From the NCBI RefSeq assembly GCF_000993785.3, contig NZ_CP009922.3, positions 4,154,001 to 4,218,000 of the forward strand: a DNA stretch of 64,000 bases, given 5' to 3'. The stretch comes from Streptomyces xiamenensis (GTDB lineage Bacteria; Actinomycetota; Actinomycetes; Streptomycetales; Streptomycetaceae). The first letter of the stretch is position 1, and every line of letters begins with the position of its first letter. Below, in pieces: positions 1-9,138 of this stretch. The notes beneath the pieces are model-generated. The model worked only from the letters and a program-made list of their open reading frames with translations, had not been told where the DNA came from and did not search any database. The translations under genes were made by a program, and so were the position numbers.

Positions 1-19
1 AGGAGATTCAGGACCGCTC

Positions 20-1327
20 ATGAGCTCCCCACCCGCAGGAAGCGCCGGCGGAAGCCCGGGGCCCAACTGGTATCCGGACCCGTCGATTCCCGGCTACATC
101 CGGTACTGGAACGGCGCCGCCTGGATGCCCGGCACCAGCCGCCCGGAGCCACGGGACGGGGAGCAGCTGCCCGCACCGCCGCCCGGGGCACCCGCGCCCG
201 CCCTTCCGGAGCCGGCTCCCGAGGCACGGGCGCTGCCCGAGCTGGAGCCCGCGCGCCGGGCCGGGGAGGAGGACGCGCAGGCCGCGCCCGTGGCGCCCGC
301 GCAGAAGCCCGACCCTCGCATCGACCCCCGGGGCCAGTTCCTGCGTGCGACGCCGGGGCGTGAGCCCCAGCTGCAGGCGCAGGCCCAGCCGGAACCGCAG
401 CCGCGGCAGCAGGCCCGGGCCGAACCGGAGCGGGTGCCGGAACAGCAGCGGCCGGCCGCCGCCGCGCCGGCCGCGCTGCCCGCCGTGCCCGAGCAGCAGG
501 CCCGGCCGGTGCAGCCCGCGCAGGCCCGTTCGGTGCCGCCGGAGCGGCCGCACGAGCAGACCGCCCAACTGCGGCTGCCCAAGGGGGAGTCCTGGCAGCA
601 CCAGGTGCGCGAACTCGCCCAGCAGGCACCGCAGCAGCAGGCCCCGCAGCCGCTGCCGCCCCTCCCGGTCCCGCAGCAGCAGCAACAACAGCACCTGCCG
701 GTGGCCCAGCCGCAGCCCCAGCCGCAGCAGGCAGCACCGCAACTCCAGGCCGCGTCCGCCCAGTCGCCGTTCCTGCGGTCGCACCAGGCGGACCCGCTCA
801 CCCCGCTGCCCTTCAGCAAGGACGCGATCTTCGGCGCGGGCGACCAGCTGTACCCGGCCGGTCTCGGCCGCCGGCTGCTGGCCCGGCTGATCGATTCCCT
901 GCTCCCGGTGGGTGCCGCCGCCGCGATGGCGGCCATGGTCATCGGAGACGCCAGGGACCACATCCAGCAGCAGATCGACGCGGCCAACGAGGCCGGGGTG
1001 ACCCGGGAGATCTGGCTGATCGACGGCACCACGGGCGGCTACCTGGCCATGGTGCTGGGCGTCTTCCTGGTGGCGGGTTTCCTCTTCGAGGCGCTGCCCA
1101 CGGCGCTGTGGAGCCGTTCCCCGGGCAAGGCCCTGTGCAAGCTGCGGGTGCTGGACCTCCAGAGCCAGGTCAAGCCCACCTTCGGGGCCGCGCTGTCGCG
1201 CTGGTTCCTGTACAGCGTCCTGGGGATCCTGGTGATCGGGATCGTCAACGTGCTGTGGGGTGTGCGCGATCGCCCCTGGCACCAGTGCTGGCACGACAAG
1301 GCGGCGGGCACCTTCGTCGCACGCTGA
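20..1327 (+). CDS. RDD family membrane protein with N-terminal DUF2510
   Basis: The 435-residue protein begins with a DUF2510-type segment (NWYPDPS...YWNGAAW, about residues 16-38). A long Pro/Gln/Ala-rich linker with runs of glutamine follows (about 60-245). The C-terminal RDD domain (about 285-432) has the start RRLLARLIDSLLP, three hydrophobic segments and the terminal HDKAAGTFV typical of RDD proteins. An AGGAG at bases 1-5 lies 14 bases upstream of the ATG. A strong hairpin follows the stop. RDD proteins are integral membrane proteins of mostly unknown, possibly ion-transport, function. A second RDD gene follows on the same strand. Confidence 0.88.
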   Translation: MSSPPAGSAGGSPGPNWYPDPSIPGYIRYWNGAAWMPGTSRPEPRDGEQLPAPPPGAPAPALPEPAPEARALPELEPARRAGEEDAQAAPVAPAQKPDPRIDPRGQFLRATPGREPQLQAQAQPEPQPRQQARAEPERVPEQQRPAAAAPAALPAVPEQQARPVQPAQARSVPPERPHEQTAQLRLPKGESWQHQVRELAQQAPQQQAPQPLPPLPVPQQQQQQHLPVAQPQPQPQQAAPQLQAASAQSPFLRSHQADPLTPLPFSKDAIFGAGDQLYPAGLGRRLLARLIDSLLPVGAAAAMAAMVIGDARDHIQQQIDAANEAGVTREIWLIDGTTGGYLAMVLGVFLVAGFLFEALPTALWSRSPGKALCKLRVLDLQSQVKPTFGAALSRWFLYSVLGILVIGIVNVLWGVRDRPWHQCWHDKAAGTFVAR

Positions 1328-1336
1328 CCCGGTCGC

Positions 1337-1374
1337 GGCCCCCGATGACCTCCGGGCGGAGGTCATCGGGGGCC
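1337..1374 (+). terminator. strong hairpin after the first RDD gene
   Basis: A 17-bp perfect inverted repeat (arms 1337-1353 and 1358-1374) with a four-base GGGC loop begins 10 bases after the RDD stop. There is no clear T-run, as is usual for high-GC actinomycete terminators. It separates the two RDD genes. Confidence 0.75.
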
Positions 1375-1527
1375 CTCCCGTGTGCGGGACCGGTACGACC
1401 GGTGCTCGTCGGTGGGGCCGCTCACGCCCGGGCCCGTACCGGTCCGCGGGTACCCCCACGGCGCAATGTGTCCCCCGAACGCCCCACGCCGGATGCGTGG
1501 GGCGCACGGCCGGGGTCGACTCGGGCC

Positions 1528-2403
1528 ATGAACACTGACCAGCCCCAGCCACCGCCCGGTGACGAGCCGGACCCGCCGGCCGACGACGGCCGGGAGTCCG
1601 CCGGCGAGCCCCGTCCGCCGGACCGGCCGGAGGGGCGTGACGGCGGTCCTCCGGAGCACGGGCCGGCCGGTGGCGCGTCACCTCAGGAGGGGGCCGAGGG
1701 CCCTTCCGCGGTGCCGCCCCCCAGCGGTGGCGGTACGGGCGAACCGGCCGCCGGTCCGGGGTCCGGGGGACAGTCCCCGAGTGGTCCGGGTACCGGGGCG
1801 CAGCCCCCCAGCGGTCCGGGGTCCGGGGCGTCGCCGCCCTCCGGGCCCGCCGAGCCTCCTCCGCCCTCCGGGCCCGGCTTTCCCAGTGCGCCGCCGCCAT
1901 CGGGTGAGGTGCCCGGTTCGGCGGGCGGCCCGGGCCCGTACGGCGAGGCCGATCCGCTGGCGGGGATGCCGCCGTTGCCCTCCCGGGGGCGGCGGCTGGT
2001 GGCGCGGATCATCGACGCGCTGATCATCGGCATCCCGATGTCCCTGCTGCTGTGGGCGATCACCGGCGACCGCAACTACGACACCGCCTCCAGCAGCAAC
2101 TACCTCCAGCAGGCCGCCATCATCATCGTGTACTTCGTATACGAGGGCGCGATGCTCAGCGCGCGGGGGCAGACGCTCGGCAAGATGGCCATGCGGATCC
2201 GGGTGGCGATGCTGGAGAACGGGGCTGTGCCGCACGGCAGTCCCGGGTGGTTCCGGGCCGCGGTGTACTCCCTGCCGGAGCTGCTGCCCTGCTTCGGCTT
2301 CATCTTCTGGCTGGTCAACGTGCTCAACTGCACCTGGGACAAGCCCTACCGGCAGTGTCTGCACGACAAGGCGGCCAGGACCGTTGTGGTCTCGACCGCC
2401 TGA
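1528..2403 (+). CDS. RDD family membrane protein with disordered Pro/Gly-rich N-terminus
   Basis: This 291-residue protein has a low-complexity N-terminal half (about 1-145) rich in Pro, Gly, Ser and Glu, then a C-terminal RDD domain. The domain shows GRRLVARIIDALIIG, hydrophobic helices around SLLLWAI and IIIVYFVYEGAML, the motif GQTLGKMAMRIRV, and the ending CLHDKAARTVVV. The ATG at 1528 opens a plausible coding region. An upstream in-frame extension also exists but would be pure low complexity. Together with the upstream RDD gene it forms a tandem pair with unrelated linkers. The function of the family is poorly defined. Confidence 0.87.
   Translation: MNTDQPQPPPGDEPDPPADDGRESAGEPRPPDRPEGRDGGPPEHGPAGGASPQEGAEGPSAVPPPSGGGTGEPAAGPGSGGQSPSGPGTGAQPPSGPGSGASPPSGPAEPPPPSGPGFPSAPPPSGEVPGSAGGPGPYGEADPLAGMPPLPSRGRRLVARIIDALIIGIPMSLLLWAITGDRNYDTASSSNYLQQAAIIIVYFVYEGAMLSARGQTLGKMAMRIRVAMLENGAVPHGSPGWFRAAVYSLPELLPCFGFIFWLVNVLNCTWDKPYRQCLHDKAARTVVVSTA
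1750..1839 (+). repeat. three-copy 30-bp in-frame tandem repeat
   Basis: Within the disordered region of the second RDD gene, residues 75-104 are three imperfect decapeptide copies of the pattern [S/A]GPG[S/T]G[G/A]xxP. At the DNA level this is a 30-bp unit repeated three times, a likely slippage-prone minisatellite. Confidence 0.7.
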
Positions 2404-2465
2404 TCGGGTCGTGCCGATGCCGGTGCGGGCGCCGTTGGTGGGCGGGGGTCGCCCGGGTGGCCGGC

Positions 2466-2756
2466 TCAGACGCGCGCGTGCGACCGCTCCACGGGCCGGT
2501 GCGCCGGGCGCTCCGCGGCTCGTTCGGCAGGCGGGGGCCCGGGCTCGGAACGGGCAGCCGACGGCTGCGACCGGGGCCCGGAGCGGGCCCGCGCGATCAT
2601 CGTCACGCTGATGCCGAGCACCAGTGCCAGCGCGGCGATCGCCACGAGCGCCGGGATGGTCTCCGCTCCGGTGGTCAGGAGCAGGACGAGGGTGGTGACC
2701 AGGACCGTGCCCGAACCGTAGGCGATCTGCACGGGGGTCGGATGCGGAAGCGGCAT
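2466..2756 (-). CDS. small two-helix membrane protein, function unknown
   Basis: This 96-residue product starts MPLPHPTPVQIAYG. Two hydrophobic segments (about 12-30 and 32-53) are joined by a short TGAET turn and followed by a long Arg/Pro/Ala-rich, probably cytoplasmic, tail. The ATG at 2756 was preferred over an upstream in-frame ATG because the extra 25 residues are His/Arg/Pro-rich and an AGGAC lies a little upstream. It is convergent with the second RDD gene. No family was recognised. Confidence 0.6.
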   Translation of the reverse strand: MPLPHPTPVQIAYGSGTVLVTTLVLLLTTGAETIPALVAIAALALVLGISVTMIARARSGPRSQPSAARSEPGPPPAERAAERPAHRPVERSHARV

Positions 2757-2989
2757 GGCGAAGTCCGTCCTGAGGGTGGGGTGCTGGTGCCTGGGGTGCC
2801 GTTCGTGGGTCGGGGTGCTACGGGCGTGCATGCCCGCACGCTACGAGCTTGATGCCTCCGGCAGGTGCCGTCGGACCGGAGCATGGGGGGCGCACGGAGT
2901 CATATATCAACAGATCGTGAAATGAACATGAGATTCCGTGATCGTTCTCGGCAGGATCTGTCTTTTTGACGTGACCTCGTGTCCAATGC

Positions 2990-3001
2990 CTGTGATCACA
3001 G
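2990..3001. promoter_or_regulatory. perfect 12-bp palindrome upstream of the M6 protease
   Basis: CTGTGATCACAG is a perfect palindrome 32 bases upstream of the protease start. Its TGTGA/TCACA half-sites resemble those of Crp/Fnr-family regulators, but the halves abut instead of being spaced by six bases. A TTGACG hexamer lies just upstream at 2966-2971. The regulator is not known. Confidence 0.35.
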
Positions 3002-3032
3002 ACCATGTTCGCGACAAAGGACAGACATCAGA

Positions 3033-5411
3033 GTGAACATTCGAGGCAGATCCACAAGATCTACCACCCTCGCCGCGGCTACGGCCATCGCTGCCCTGAC
3101 CGCCGCCGTCCTCGTCCCCGCCGGCACCGCCCAGGCGGCCGCCACCAGCGCTGACGACGCCACCGGAGTCCCCGCCGACCAGCAACTCTTCGCCGCGGAA
3201 CCGCATCTGGAGAACCCGCTCGGCGAGAAGCGCGAAGCGCTCAAGCAGGAGGCCCACCAGCAGCTGATCACCGGTCAGGCCCGCCCCCGCGCGCAGCACG
3301 GCTCCGAGGTGGTCGAGCTGAGCGACGGCGAGTTCGTCGAGGTGGCCACCACCGGCACGGACAAGATCTTCACCATCCTGGTCGAGTTCGGCGACGAGAT
3401 CCACCCGGAGTTCGGCGGCACCCGGGGCCCGCTGGCCAACGAGATCGCCGAGCCGGACCGTTCGGTGGACAACAGCACCATCTGGCAGAAGGACTTCAGC
3501 CGGGAGCACTACCAGGAGCTGTACTACGGCACGGACCCCGCCGTCCCGTCGGTCAAGCAGTACTTCGAGAGCCAGTCCTCGGGCCGCTACTCCATCGACG
3601 GCACCGTCACCGACTGGGTCAAGGTCGACTACAACGAGGCGCGGTACGGCAACAGCGCCTGCGGCTCCAACGTCTGCCGTTCCGTGTGGGAGGTCGTCAC
3701 CGACGGCGTCAACGCCTGGTACGACGACCAGATCGCCCGCGGTCTCTCCCCGGACGAGGTCCGCGAGATCCTCTCCGAGTACGACCAGTACGACCGCTAC
3801 GACTACAACAACGACGGCAACTTCAACGAGCCGGACGGCTACCTCGACCACTTCCAGATCGTGCACGCCGGTGAGGACGCCTCGGCCGGCGGCGGGGCGC
3901 AGGGTGACGACGCCATCTGGGCACACCGCTGGTACGCCTACGCCGACCAGGTCGGCCTGACCGGGCCGCCGCAGAACCTCGCCGGCGGCGTGGAGATCGG
4001 CGACAGCGGCATCTGGGTCGGCGACTACACCATCCAGCCCGAGAACGGCGGCGTCGGCGTCTTCGCCCACGAGTACGCGCACGACCTGGGCCTGCCCGAC
4101 CTGTACGACACCTCGGGCGGCGAGAACGGCACCGGCTTCTGGTCGGCGATGTCCTCCGGTTCGTGGCTGAGCGACAAGAACGACGGCGCGATCGGCACCC
4201 TGCCCAACGACATGGGCCCGTGGGAGAAGCTGCAACTGGGCTGGCTGGACTACGACGTGGCCCGGGCCGCGACCCGCTCCACCCACGTCCTGGGCGCCTC
4301 CGCGGACCAGTTCCCCGAGGGCAACCGCCGCTTCGACTCCCAGGCGCTGGTGGTCGAGCTGCCCGCCAAGACCGTCACCACCGACCTGGTCGCCCCCGCC
4401 CAGGGCGAGACCCAGTGGTGGAGCGGCAGCGGCGACAGCCTGTCCAACACCCTCACCCGCACCGTCGACCTGACCGGCGCGTCCACCGCCTCCCTGGACC
4501 TCAGCGGCTGGTGGAGCATCGAGGAGGACTACGACTTCCTGTACGTGGAGGCCTCCACCGACGGCGGCGCCACCTTCACCCCGCTGGCCGGTACGGGCGA
4601 CGGCGCGCCGCTGCCCACCGACAGCGCCGGACGCACCGCGCTGCACGGTGAGTCGGGCGGCCAGGTGGCCCTGTCCTACCCGCTGGACGCCTTCGCCGGG
4701 CAGACCATCGAACTGCGCTTCCGCTACCTCACCGACGGTGCGCTGGCCGAACTCGGCTTCACCGCCGACGAGATCACCATCACCGCCGACGGCGCCACCG
4801 TCTTCTCCGACGACGCCGAGAACGGCGAGGGCGACTGGAAGGTGAACGGCTTCTCCCTCGTGGGAGCCTCGATCACCGACGACTACCCGCAGTTCTACAT
4901 CGCGGAGAACCGCCAGTACACCGGCTTCGACCGGACGCTGAAGCACGGCCCGTACAACTTCGGCTTCCTGGACACGAAGGACGACTGGGTCGAGCACTAC
5001 GCCTACCAGTCGGGCCTGCTGGTGTGGCTGTGGGACACCTCGCAGAGCAACAACAACACCCGCCAGCACCCGGGCGAGGGCCTGATCCTGCCCGTCGACG
5101 CCTCCCCGGTGGCCGAGAAGTGGTCGGACGGCACGCTGTTGCGCAACCGCATCCAGTCCCGGGACGCCACCTTCAGCCTGTACTCGACGCCGAAGCTGAC
5201 GCTGCACAAGGACAGCGTGGCCACCACGCTGCCCGGGCACCGCGGCGTGCCGGTCTTCGACGACCGCAAGGGCGACTACTGGGACCCGGCGAACCCGTGG
5301 AACAGCGTGGTCGTGCCGGACACCAACACCAAGATCACCATCTTGACGCAGTCGCCCACCGGCAGCGGCAAGATCCCGATGGTCCTCCAGGTGGCACCCA
5401 GCACCCGATGA
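3033..5411 (+). CDS. secreted M6-family (immune inhibitor A-like) zinc metalloprotease
   Basis: The GTG at 3033 has AAAGGACAG upstream and gives a 792-residue preprotein. It has a twin-Arg-poor, Sec-like signal peptide (about 1-35, ending GTAQAAA). The catalytic metal-binding motif HEYAH..GLPD is at residues 346-356 (H346, E347, H350, then D356). The N-terminal half has the M6/InhA look (propeptide, then a Tyr/Asp-rich region). The C-terminal half is a beta-rich, MAM or jelly-roll-like domain typical of InhA proteins. It probably degrades extracellular protein. A strong hairpin follows the stop. A shorter, divergent M6 relative lies near 49.3 kb. Confidence 0.9.
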   Translation: MNIRGRSTRSTTLAAATAIAALTAAVLVPAGTAQAAATSADDATGVPADQQLFAAEPHLENPLGEKREALKQEAHQQLITGQARPRAQHGSEVVELSDGEFVEVATTGTDKIFTILVEFGDEIHPEFGGTRGPLANEIAEPDRSVDNSTIWQKDFSREHYQELYYGTDPAVPSVKQYFESQSSGRYSIDGTVTDWVKVDYNEARYGNSACGSNVCRSVWEVVTDGVNAWYDDQIARGLSPDEVREILSEYDQYDRYDYNNDGNFNEPDGYLDHFQIVHAGEDASAGGGAQGDDAIWAHRWYAYADQVGLTGPPQNLAGGVEIGDSGIWVGDYTIQPENGGVGVFAHEYAHDLGLPDLYDTSGGENGTGFWSAMSSGSWLSDKNDGAIGTLPNDMGPWEKLQLGWLDYDVARAATRSTHVLGASADQFPEGNRRFDSQALVVELPAKTVTTDLVAPAQGETQWWSGSGDSLSNTLTRTVDLTGASTASLDLSGWWSIEEDYDFLYVEASTDGGATFTPLAGTGDGAPLPTDSAGRTALHGESGGQVALSYPLDAFAGQTIELRFRYLTDGALAELGFTADEITITADGATVFSDDAENGEGDWKVNGFSLVGASITDDYPQFYIAENRQYTGFDRTLKHGPYNFGFLDTKDDWVEHYAYQSGLLVWLWDTSQSNNNTRQHPGEGLILPVDASPVAEKWSDGTLLRNRIQSRDATFSLYSTPKLTLHKDSVATTLPGHRGVPVFDDRKGDYWDPANPWNSVVVPDTNTKITILTQSPTGSGKIPMVLQVAPSTR

Positions 5412-5443
5412 CCCCGCGTAGTCGCACGATCACCTGATGTCTT

Positions 5444-5475
5444 CCGGCCGTCGCCCCTTGTAGGGCGGCGGCCGG
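5444..5475 (+). terminator. terminator hairpin after the M6 protease
   Basis: A 13-bp stem (5444-5456 with 5463-5475, one G-U pair) closes a six-base loop about 30 bases after the protease stop. Confidence 0.75.
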
Positions 5476-5532
5476 TCGGGTGAGTATGGCGGGGTCCCCC
5501 CCACTCACCGGGACCTCGAAGAAAGGTGTCTC

Positions 5533-5874
5533 ATGGCCGACGGAGGCTTTGTCCGGCTGCCCGACGGCAGCGTCGTGGTCGCGCTGCAGCTGCCGCGCCC
5601 GGCGACCCACGACCGGATCCGGGTGCTGGTGCACGCCGCGAACCGGGCCAGGGCGCTGACCAGGCTGCGGAACCTGGGGCTGCGCGCCGTGTATCTGCGC
5701 GGCAACATGGCCCCGCCGACCCCGGACGAGATCACCGCCGTGCTGCACCACCCCGACGGGGCTCTGTGGCGCTGCAGCCCGCACCACGAGACGGAGCGCT
5801 GGCGCCCGATGGCGGCGCTGTGGGGCGCCACCCGGGCCCGTACCTCGCAGGAGGCACACATCTGGGCGGCGTGA
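5533..5874 (+). CDS. small conserved-looking protein of unknown function
   Basis: This 113-residue soluble protein starts MADGGFVRLPDG, with GAAAGGTG as ribosome binding site. It ends with SQEAHIWAA. No signal peptide, membrane segment or recognised motif is visible. Codon use (G/C third positions) fits its neighbours, which supports real coding. It sits alone between the M6 protease terminator and the convergent nicotinamidase gene. Confidence 0.55.
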   Translation: MADGGFVRLPDGSVVVALQLPRPATHDRIRVLVHAANRARALTRLRNLGLRAVYLRGNMAPPTPDEITAVLHHPDGALWRCSPHHETERWRPMAALWGATRARTSQEAHIWAA

Positions 5875-5921
5875 GCCCGCGCCCGCCCCGCACGCCGCTC
5901 ACCCCGCCCCCGCACCCCCGC

Positions 5922-5937
5922 GCGCCCCTGAGGGCGC
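5922..5937. terminator. short hairpin between convergent genes
   Basis: GCGCCC-CTGA-GGGCGC forms a perfect 6-bp stem with a four-base loop, just before the end of pncA. It could terminate transcription in either direction, but the stem is short. Confidence 0.4.
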
Positions 5938-5940
5938 GGC

Positions 5941-6531
5941 TCAGCCGGCGACGATCGCCTTGCCGGACAGTTCCACCCCGGCGTTCTCCAGCTCCCGCAG
6001 CGCCGCCTCCACGGTCTCCTGGCTGACCCCGGCGGTCAGGTCCAGCAGCACGTGGGTGCGGAACCCGGCGCGCACCGCGTCCAGCGCGGTGGCCTTCACA
6101 CAGTGGTCGGTGGCGATCCCCACCACGTCGACCTCGGTCACCTGGTGGGCGCGCAGCCAGTCCGCGAGCGTGTTGCCATCGGCGTCGGCGCCCTCGAAGC
6201 CGCTGTACGCCGCCTCGTAGGCCCCCTTGTCGAAACAGGCGTCGATCGCGCCGGAGGCGACGGCGGGGGCGAAGTTCGGGTGGAAACCGATCCCCTCCGT
6301 GCCCGCCACGCAGTGCCGCGGCCAGGAGTCCCGGAAGTCCGGGGTGTCGGAGAAGTGGCCACCGGGATCGATGTGGTGATCACGCGTGGCCACCACGTGC
6401 CGGTAGCCGGGAGTGCTGTCCCCGATCAGATCCGTGATGGCGGCCGCCACGTCGGCTCCGCCGGCGACCGGCAGGGCACCCCCTTCGCAGAAGTCGTTCT
6501 GTACGTCGACGACGATGAGTGCGCGGTGCAT
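5941..6531 (-). CDS. pncA: nicotinamidase (PncA), isochorismatase-like hydrolase
   Basis: The 196-residue protein opens MHRALIVVDVQNDFCEGG, giving the catalytic Asp (VVDVQ) and the family N-terminus. DHHID supplies metal-binding residues, and the nucleophilic Cys lies in ATDHCVKATALDA near residue 139. It converts nicotinamide to nicotinate. The ATG at 6531 was chosen because GAAAGGG lies upstream and the product then begins exactly at the conserved core; a longer ORF upstream adds 16 unsupported residues. The same-strand upstream neighbour is nicotinate phosphoribosyltransferase, the next enzyme of the pathway, with a 140-base gap. Confidence 0.93.
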   Translation of the reverse strand: MHRALIVVDVQNDFCEGGALPVAGGADVAAAITDLIGDSTPGYRHVVATRDHHIDPGGHFSDTPDFRDSWPRHCVAGTEGIGFHPNFAPAVASGAIDACFDKGAYEAAYSGFEGADADGNTLADWLRAHQVTEVDVVGIATDHCVKATALDAVRAGFRTHVLLDLTAGVSQETVEAALRELENAGVELSGKAIVAG

Positions 6532-6671
6532 GACGAACACCCTTTCGCTGGTTCCGGTCTCGAACGGTATCGGGTGCAAGGCCGACCACTTCCGAGGCTA
6601 AGGCTCCAGGCGTGCCGGGGGCGAGGGCTCACGCCGGGGGCACGGTCACAGCCTGCGGTCGTGCTTTGGCC

Positions 6672-8000
6672 TCAGATGTACTCCGTGCGCAGGACGGGCT
6701 CCCCCTGGGACAGCTGGGTGGCCGACAGGGGCAGCAGGTCACGGGCCGCCCGGTGCCGGTCACGGGCGGCGTCCAGCCGCTCGCGCGCGACCGCGCGCCC
6801 CTCCCGCATCAGGTCCACGCTCAGCAGCCGTCCGGACAGCTCGGGCGGCACCTCGCCGGTGCCGATGACCTCGGCCTCGGCGATCCCGTCCGCGTCCGGG
6901 CGGCGCGCCGCCCACTTCACCCCGCCGATGGACAGCTTCCCGCCGGAGGACTTCTTGGCCACCGGCTCCAGGGGCGCGTGGGGCCCGTCCCCGGTGGCGC
7001 GGGCGACCATCTTGTACACCATGGAGCAGGTCGGGTGCCCGCTGCCGGTCACCAGCCGGGTGCCGACCCCGTACGCGTCCACCGGTGCGGCGGCCAGCGA
7101 GGCGATCGCGTACTCGTCCAGATCGCTGGTGACCACGATCCGGGTGTCCCGGGCGCCCAGCTCGTCCAGCTGGCGGCGCACCCGGTGGGCGACCAGCAGC
7201 AGGTCGCCGGAGTCGATGCGGACCGCGCCGAGACCGGGCCCGGCCACCTCCACGGCGGTGCGCACCGCCTCGGTCACGTCGTAGGTGTCCACGAGCAGGG
7301 TGGTCCCGGTGCCCAGCGCGTCGACCTGGGCGACGAAGGCGTCCCGCTCGCTGTCGTGCAGCAGGGTGAAGGCGTGCGCGCTGGTGCCCACGGTGGGGAT
7401 GCCGTAGCGGAAGCCGGCGGCCAGGTCTGAGGTGGAGGAGAAGCCGCCGACGTACGCGGCGCGCGAGGCGGCGACGGCGGCCAGCTCGTGGGTGCGCCGG
7501 GCACCCATCTCGATCAGCGGGCGGCCGGCGGCGGCCACGTCCATCCGGGAGGCGGCGGCGGCGATGGCCGAGTCGTGGTTGAGGATCGACAGGATCACCG
7601 TCTCCAGCAGGACGCACTCGGCGAAGGTGCCGGAGACCTGCAGGACGGGCGAGCCGGGGAAGTACACCTCCCCCTCGGGGTAGCCGCGCACGGTGCCGGT
7701 GAAGCGGTAGTCGGCCAGCCAGCGCAGCGTGGGCTCGTCCACGACCCGCGCCTCGCGCAGATAGTCCAGCAGGGGTGGGTCGAAGCGGAAGTTCTCCACG
7801 GCGTCCAGCACGCGGCCGGTGCCGGCCAGCACACCGTAGCGGCGGCCTTCGGGAAGGCGCCGGGTGAAGACCTCGAAGACGGTGCGGCGGTGCGCGGTTC
7901 CGGCGCGCAGCGCGGCCTGCAGCATGGTCAGCTCGTACTGATCGGTGAACAGCGCGGTCGAGGGCACCGCCACCGGCAGTCCCAGCTCCAAGTCATCCAT
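6672..8000 (-). CDS. pncB: nicotinate phosphoribosyltransferase
   Basis: This 442-residue protein shows the NAPRTase features [13 protein letters not shown] near the N-terminus, [24 protein letters not shown], and [10 protein letters not shown] in the C-terminal half. It makes nicotinate mononucleotide from nicotinate and PRPP in the Preiss-Handler NAD salvage route, using the product of the downstream nicotinamidase. It is divergent from clpS across about 55 bases that hold a palindrome. The length is normal for the actinobacterial form. Confidence 0.95.
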   Translation of the reverse strand: MDDLELGLPVAVPSTALFTDQYELTMLQAALRAGTAHRRTVFEVFTRRLPEGRRYGVLAGTGRVLDAVENFRFDPPLLDYLREARVVDEPTLRWLADYRFTGTVRGYPEGEVYFPGSPVLQVSGTFAECVLLETVILSILNHDSAIAAAASRMDVAAAGRPLIEMGARRTHELAAVAASRAAYVGGFSSTSDLAAGFRYGIPTVGTSAHAFTLLHDSERDAFVAQVDALGTGTTLLVDTYDVTEAVRTAVEVAGPGLGAVRIDSGDLLLVAHRVRRQLDELGARDTRIVVTSDLDEYAIASLAAAPVDAYGVGTRLVTGSGHPTCSMVYKMVARATGDGPHAPLEPVAKKSSGGKLSIGGVKWAARRPDADGIAEAEVIGTGEVPPELSGRLLSVDLMREGRAVARERLDAARDRHRAARDLLPLSATQLSQGEPVLRTEYI

Positions 8001-8021
8001 GGGGACAGCGTACCCCCCATC

Positions 8022-8036
8022 TCGTCAGAGTGACGA
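8022..8036. promoter_or_regulatory. palindrome in the pncB/clpS divergent promoter
   Basis: TCGTCA-GAG-TGACGA is a perfect inverted repeat with 6-bp arms, placed 22 bases before the pncB start and 20 bases before clpS. An operator for an NAD-metabolism repressor is plausible; the regulator is unknown. Confidence 0.4.
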
Positions 8037-8055
8037 TATTGGGGTGTGTGGCAGC

Positions 8056-8367
8056 ATGGGACCTGTGAGTGCCATCCCCATGGAGGTCGAGCGCACCCAG
8101 TCCGAGGAAGCTCCGGTGCAGGTGCCCGAGCCCGAGGTGCCGTGGGTGACGATCGTGCACAACGACCCCGTTAACCTGATGAGTTATGTGACCTACGTCT
8201 TCCAGGCGTATTTCGGCTATTCGAAGGACAAGGCCAAGAAGCTGATGCTCGACGTACATCACAAGGGCCGGGCCGTGGTCTCCGAAGGGAGCCGCGAGGA
8301 AATGGAGCGGGACGTGCAGGCGATGCACGGCTACGGCCTGTGGGCGACGCTCTCCCAGGACCGGTGA
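8056..8367 (+). CDS. clpS: ATP-dependent Clp protease adaptor ClpS
   Basis: About 103 residues. The ClpS core is clear: [21 protein letters not shown], with the N-degron pocket Asn-Asp-Pro, then [13 protein letters not shown] and the closing [10 protein letters not shown]. ClpS delivers N-end-rule substrates to the Clp ATPase. The start is uncertain: ATG 8056, GTG 8065 (GGGA a few bases upstream) and ATG 8080 are all in frame and differ only in the poorly conserved N-terminal tail. The stop overlaps the start of the DUF2017 gene, so the two are translationally coupled. Confidence 0.93.
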   Translation: MGPVSAIPMEVERTQSEEAPVQVPEPEVPWVTIVHNDPVNLMSYVTYVFQAYFGYSKDKAKKLMLDVHHKGRAVVSEGSREEMERDVQAMHGYGLWATLSQDR

Positions 8368-8972
8368 TGACGGGTTACTTCGAACGCGCGGGTGGTCCGG
8401 ACGGCGGCGCGGCGGTCGCGCTGGACGAGATCGAGATCTCCATTCTGCGCAGCCTCGCCGTCCAGCTGGTGGAACTGATCGGTCCCGGCGGGCGGGCCGA
8501 GAGCGTCGGTGACGAACTCGACGCGCTGTTTTCCGAGGGGCCGAGCGAAGCGCCCACGGATCCCGCTCTCGCCCGGCTGTTCCCGGACGCCTATCACGGC
8601 CCCGACGACGGCGATCAGGACGAGCGTTCCCGGGAGCACTCGGCGGAGTTCCGCCGCTTCACCGAGGACGATCTGCGGGCGGGCAAGCGGGAGAATCTGC
8701 TGACCGTCATCCGGGCACTGGACGGTCTCTCCGGGCAGGAAAACGGGCCCGGCGGGGCAGTTCTCACTCTCACGCCGGAGGAATCGCAGGCGTGGCTGCG
8801 CGCCCTGAACGATCTCCGGCTGGCCATCGGTGTGCGGCTGGACATCAGCAAGGACGACGACAGCGACCGGCTGTTCCACCTCCCCGACGAGGACCCGGAC
8901 AAGCCTCTGGTGATGGCCTATCTGTGGCTGGGGGGCCTTCAGGAATCGCTGATCGCCACTCTGTTGCCCTGA
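8367..8972 (+). CDS. DUF2017 family protein
   Basis: This 201-residue, acidic, cytosolic protein starts in the TGATG overlap with the clpS stop. Features include EIEISILRSLAVQLVELIGP and the C-terminal YLWLGGLQESLIATLLP. DUF2017 genes routinely follow clpS in actinobacteria, which suggests a link to Clp proteolysis, but no activity is established. A GTG three bases upstream is an alternative start. Confidence 0.88.
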   Translation: MTGYFERAGGPDGGAAVALDEIEISILRSLAVQLVELIGPGGRAESVGDELDALFSEGPSEAPTDPALARLFPDAYHGPDDGDQDERSREHSAEFRRFTEDDLRAGKRENLLTVIRALDGLSGQENGPGGAVLTLTPEESQAWLRALNDLRLAIGVRLDISKDDDSDRLFHLPDEDPDKPLVMAYLWLGGLQESLIATLLP

Positions 8973-9016
8973 GAGGTTCCGGCATTGAGTGTGGGTAATG
9001 TGACCATTGCCCACCG

Positions 9017-9032
9017 TGTGATGTGTGCCACA
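9017..9032. promoter_or_regulatory. Crp-like operator upstream of the AGCS symporter
   Basis: TGTGA-TGTGTG-CCACA matches the TGTGA-N6-TCACA pattern of Crp-family regulators at nine of the ten half-site bases. A nested perfect repeat GATGTG-TGC-CACATC spans 9020-9034. It lies 107 bases upstream of the start codon. Confidence 0.4.
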
Positions 9033-9138
9033 TCGTGTTCACAGTGTTGCGTGGTAGGAAATTCCCCATCTGAAATGGCCCCGGCGCACGACGCGCAGTG
9101 CCTTTCTTCCCCACCAGCAGCCAGAGGAATCCCCACCC

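Noticed and set aside
2907..5240. Long open frame antisense to the M6 protease
   Set aside because: It runs opposite a clear signal-peptide/zinc-protease gene, is Val/Gly/Ala/Arg-rich without any recognisable motif, and is a typical high-GC shadow frame.
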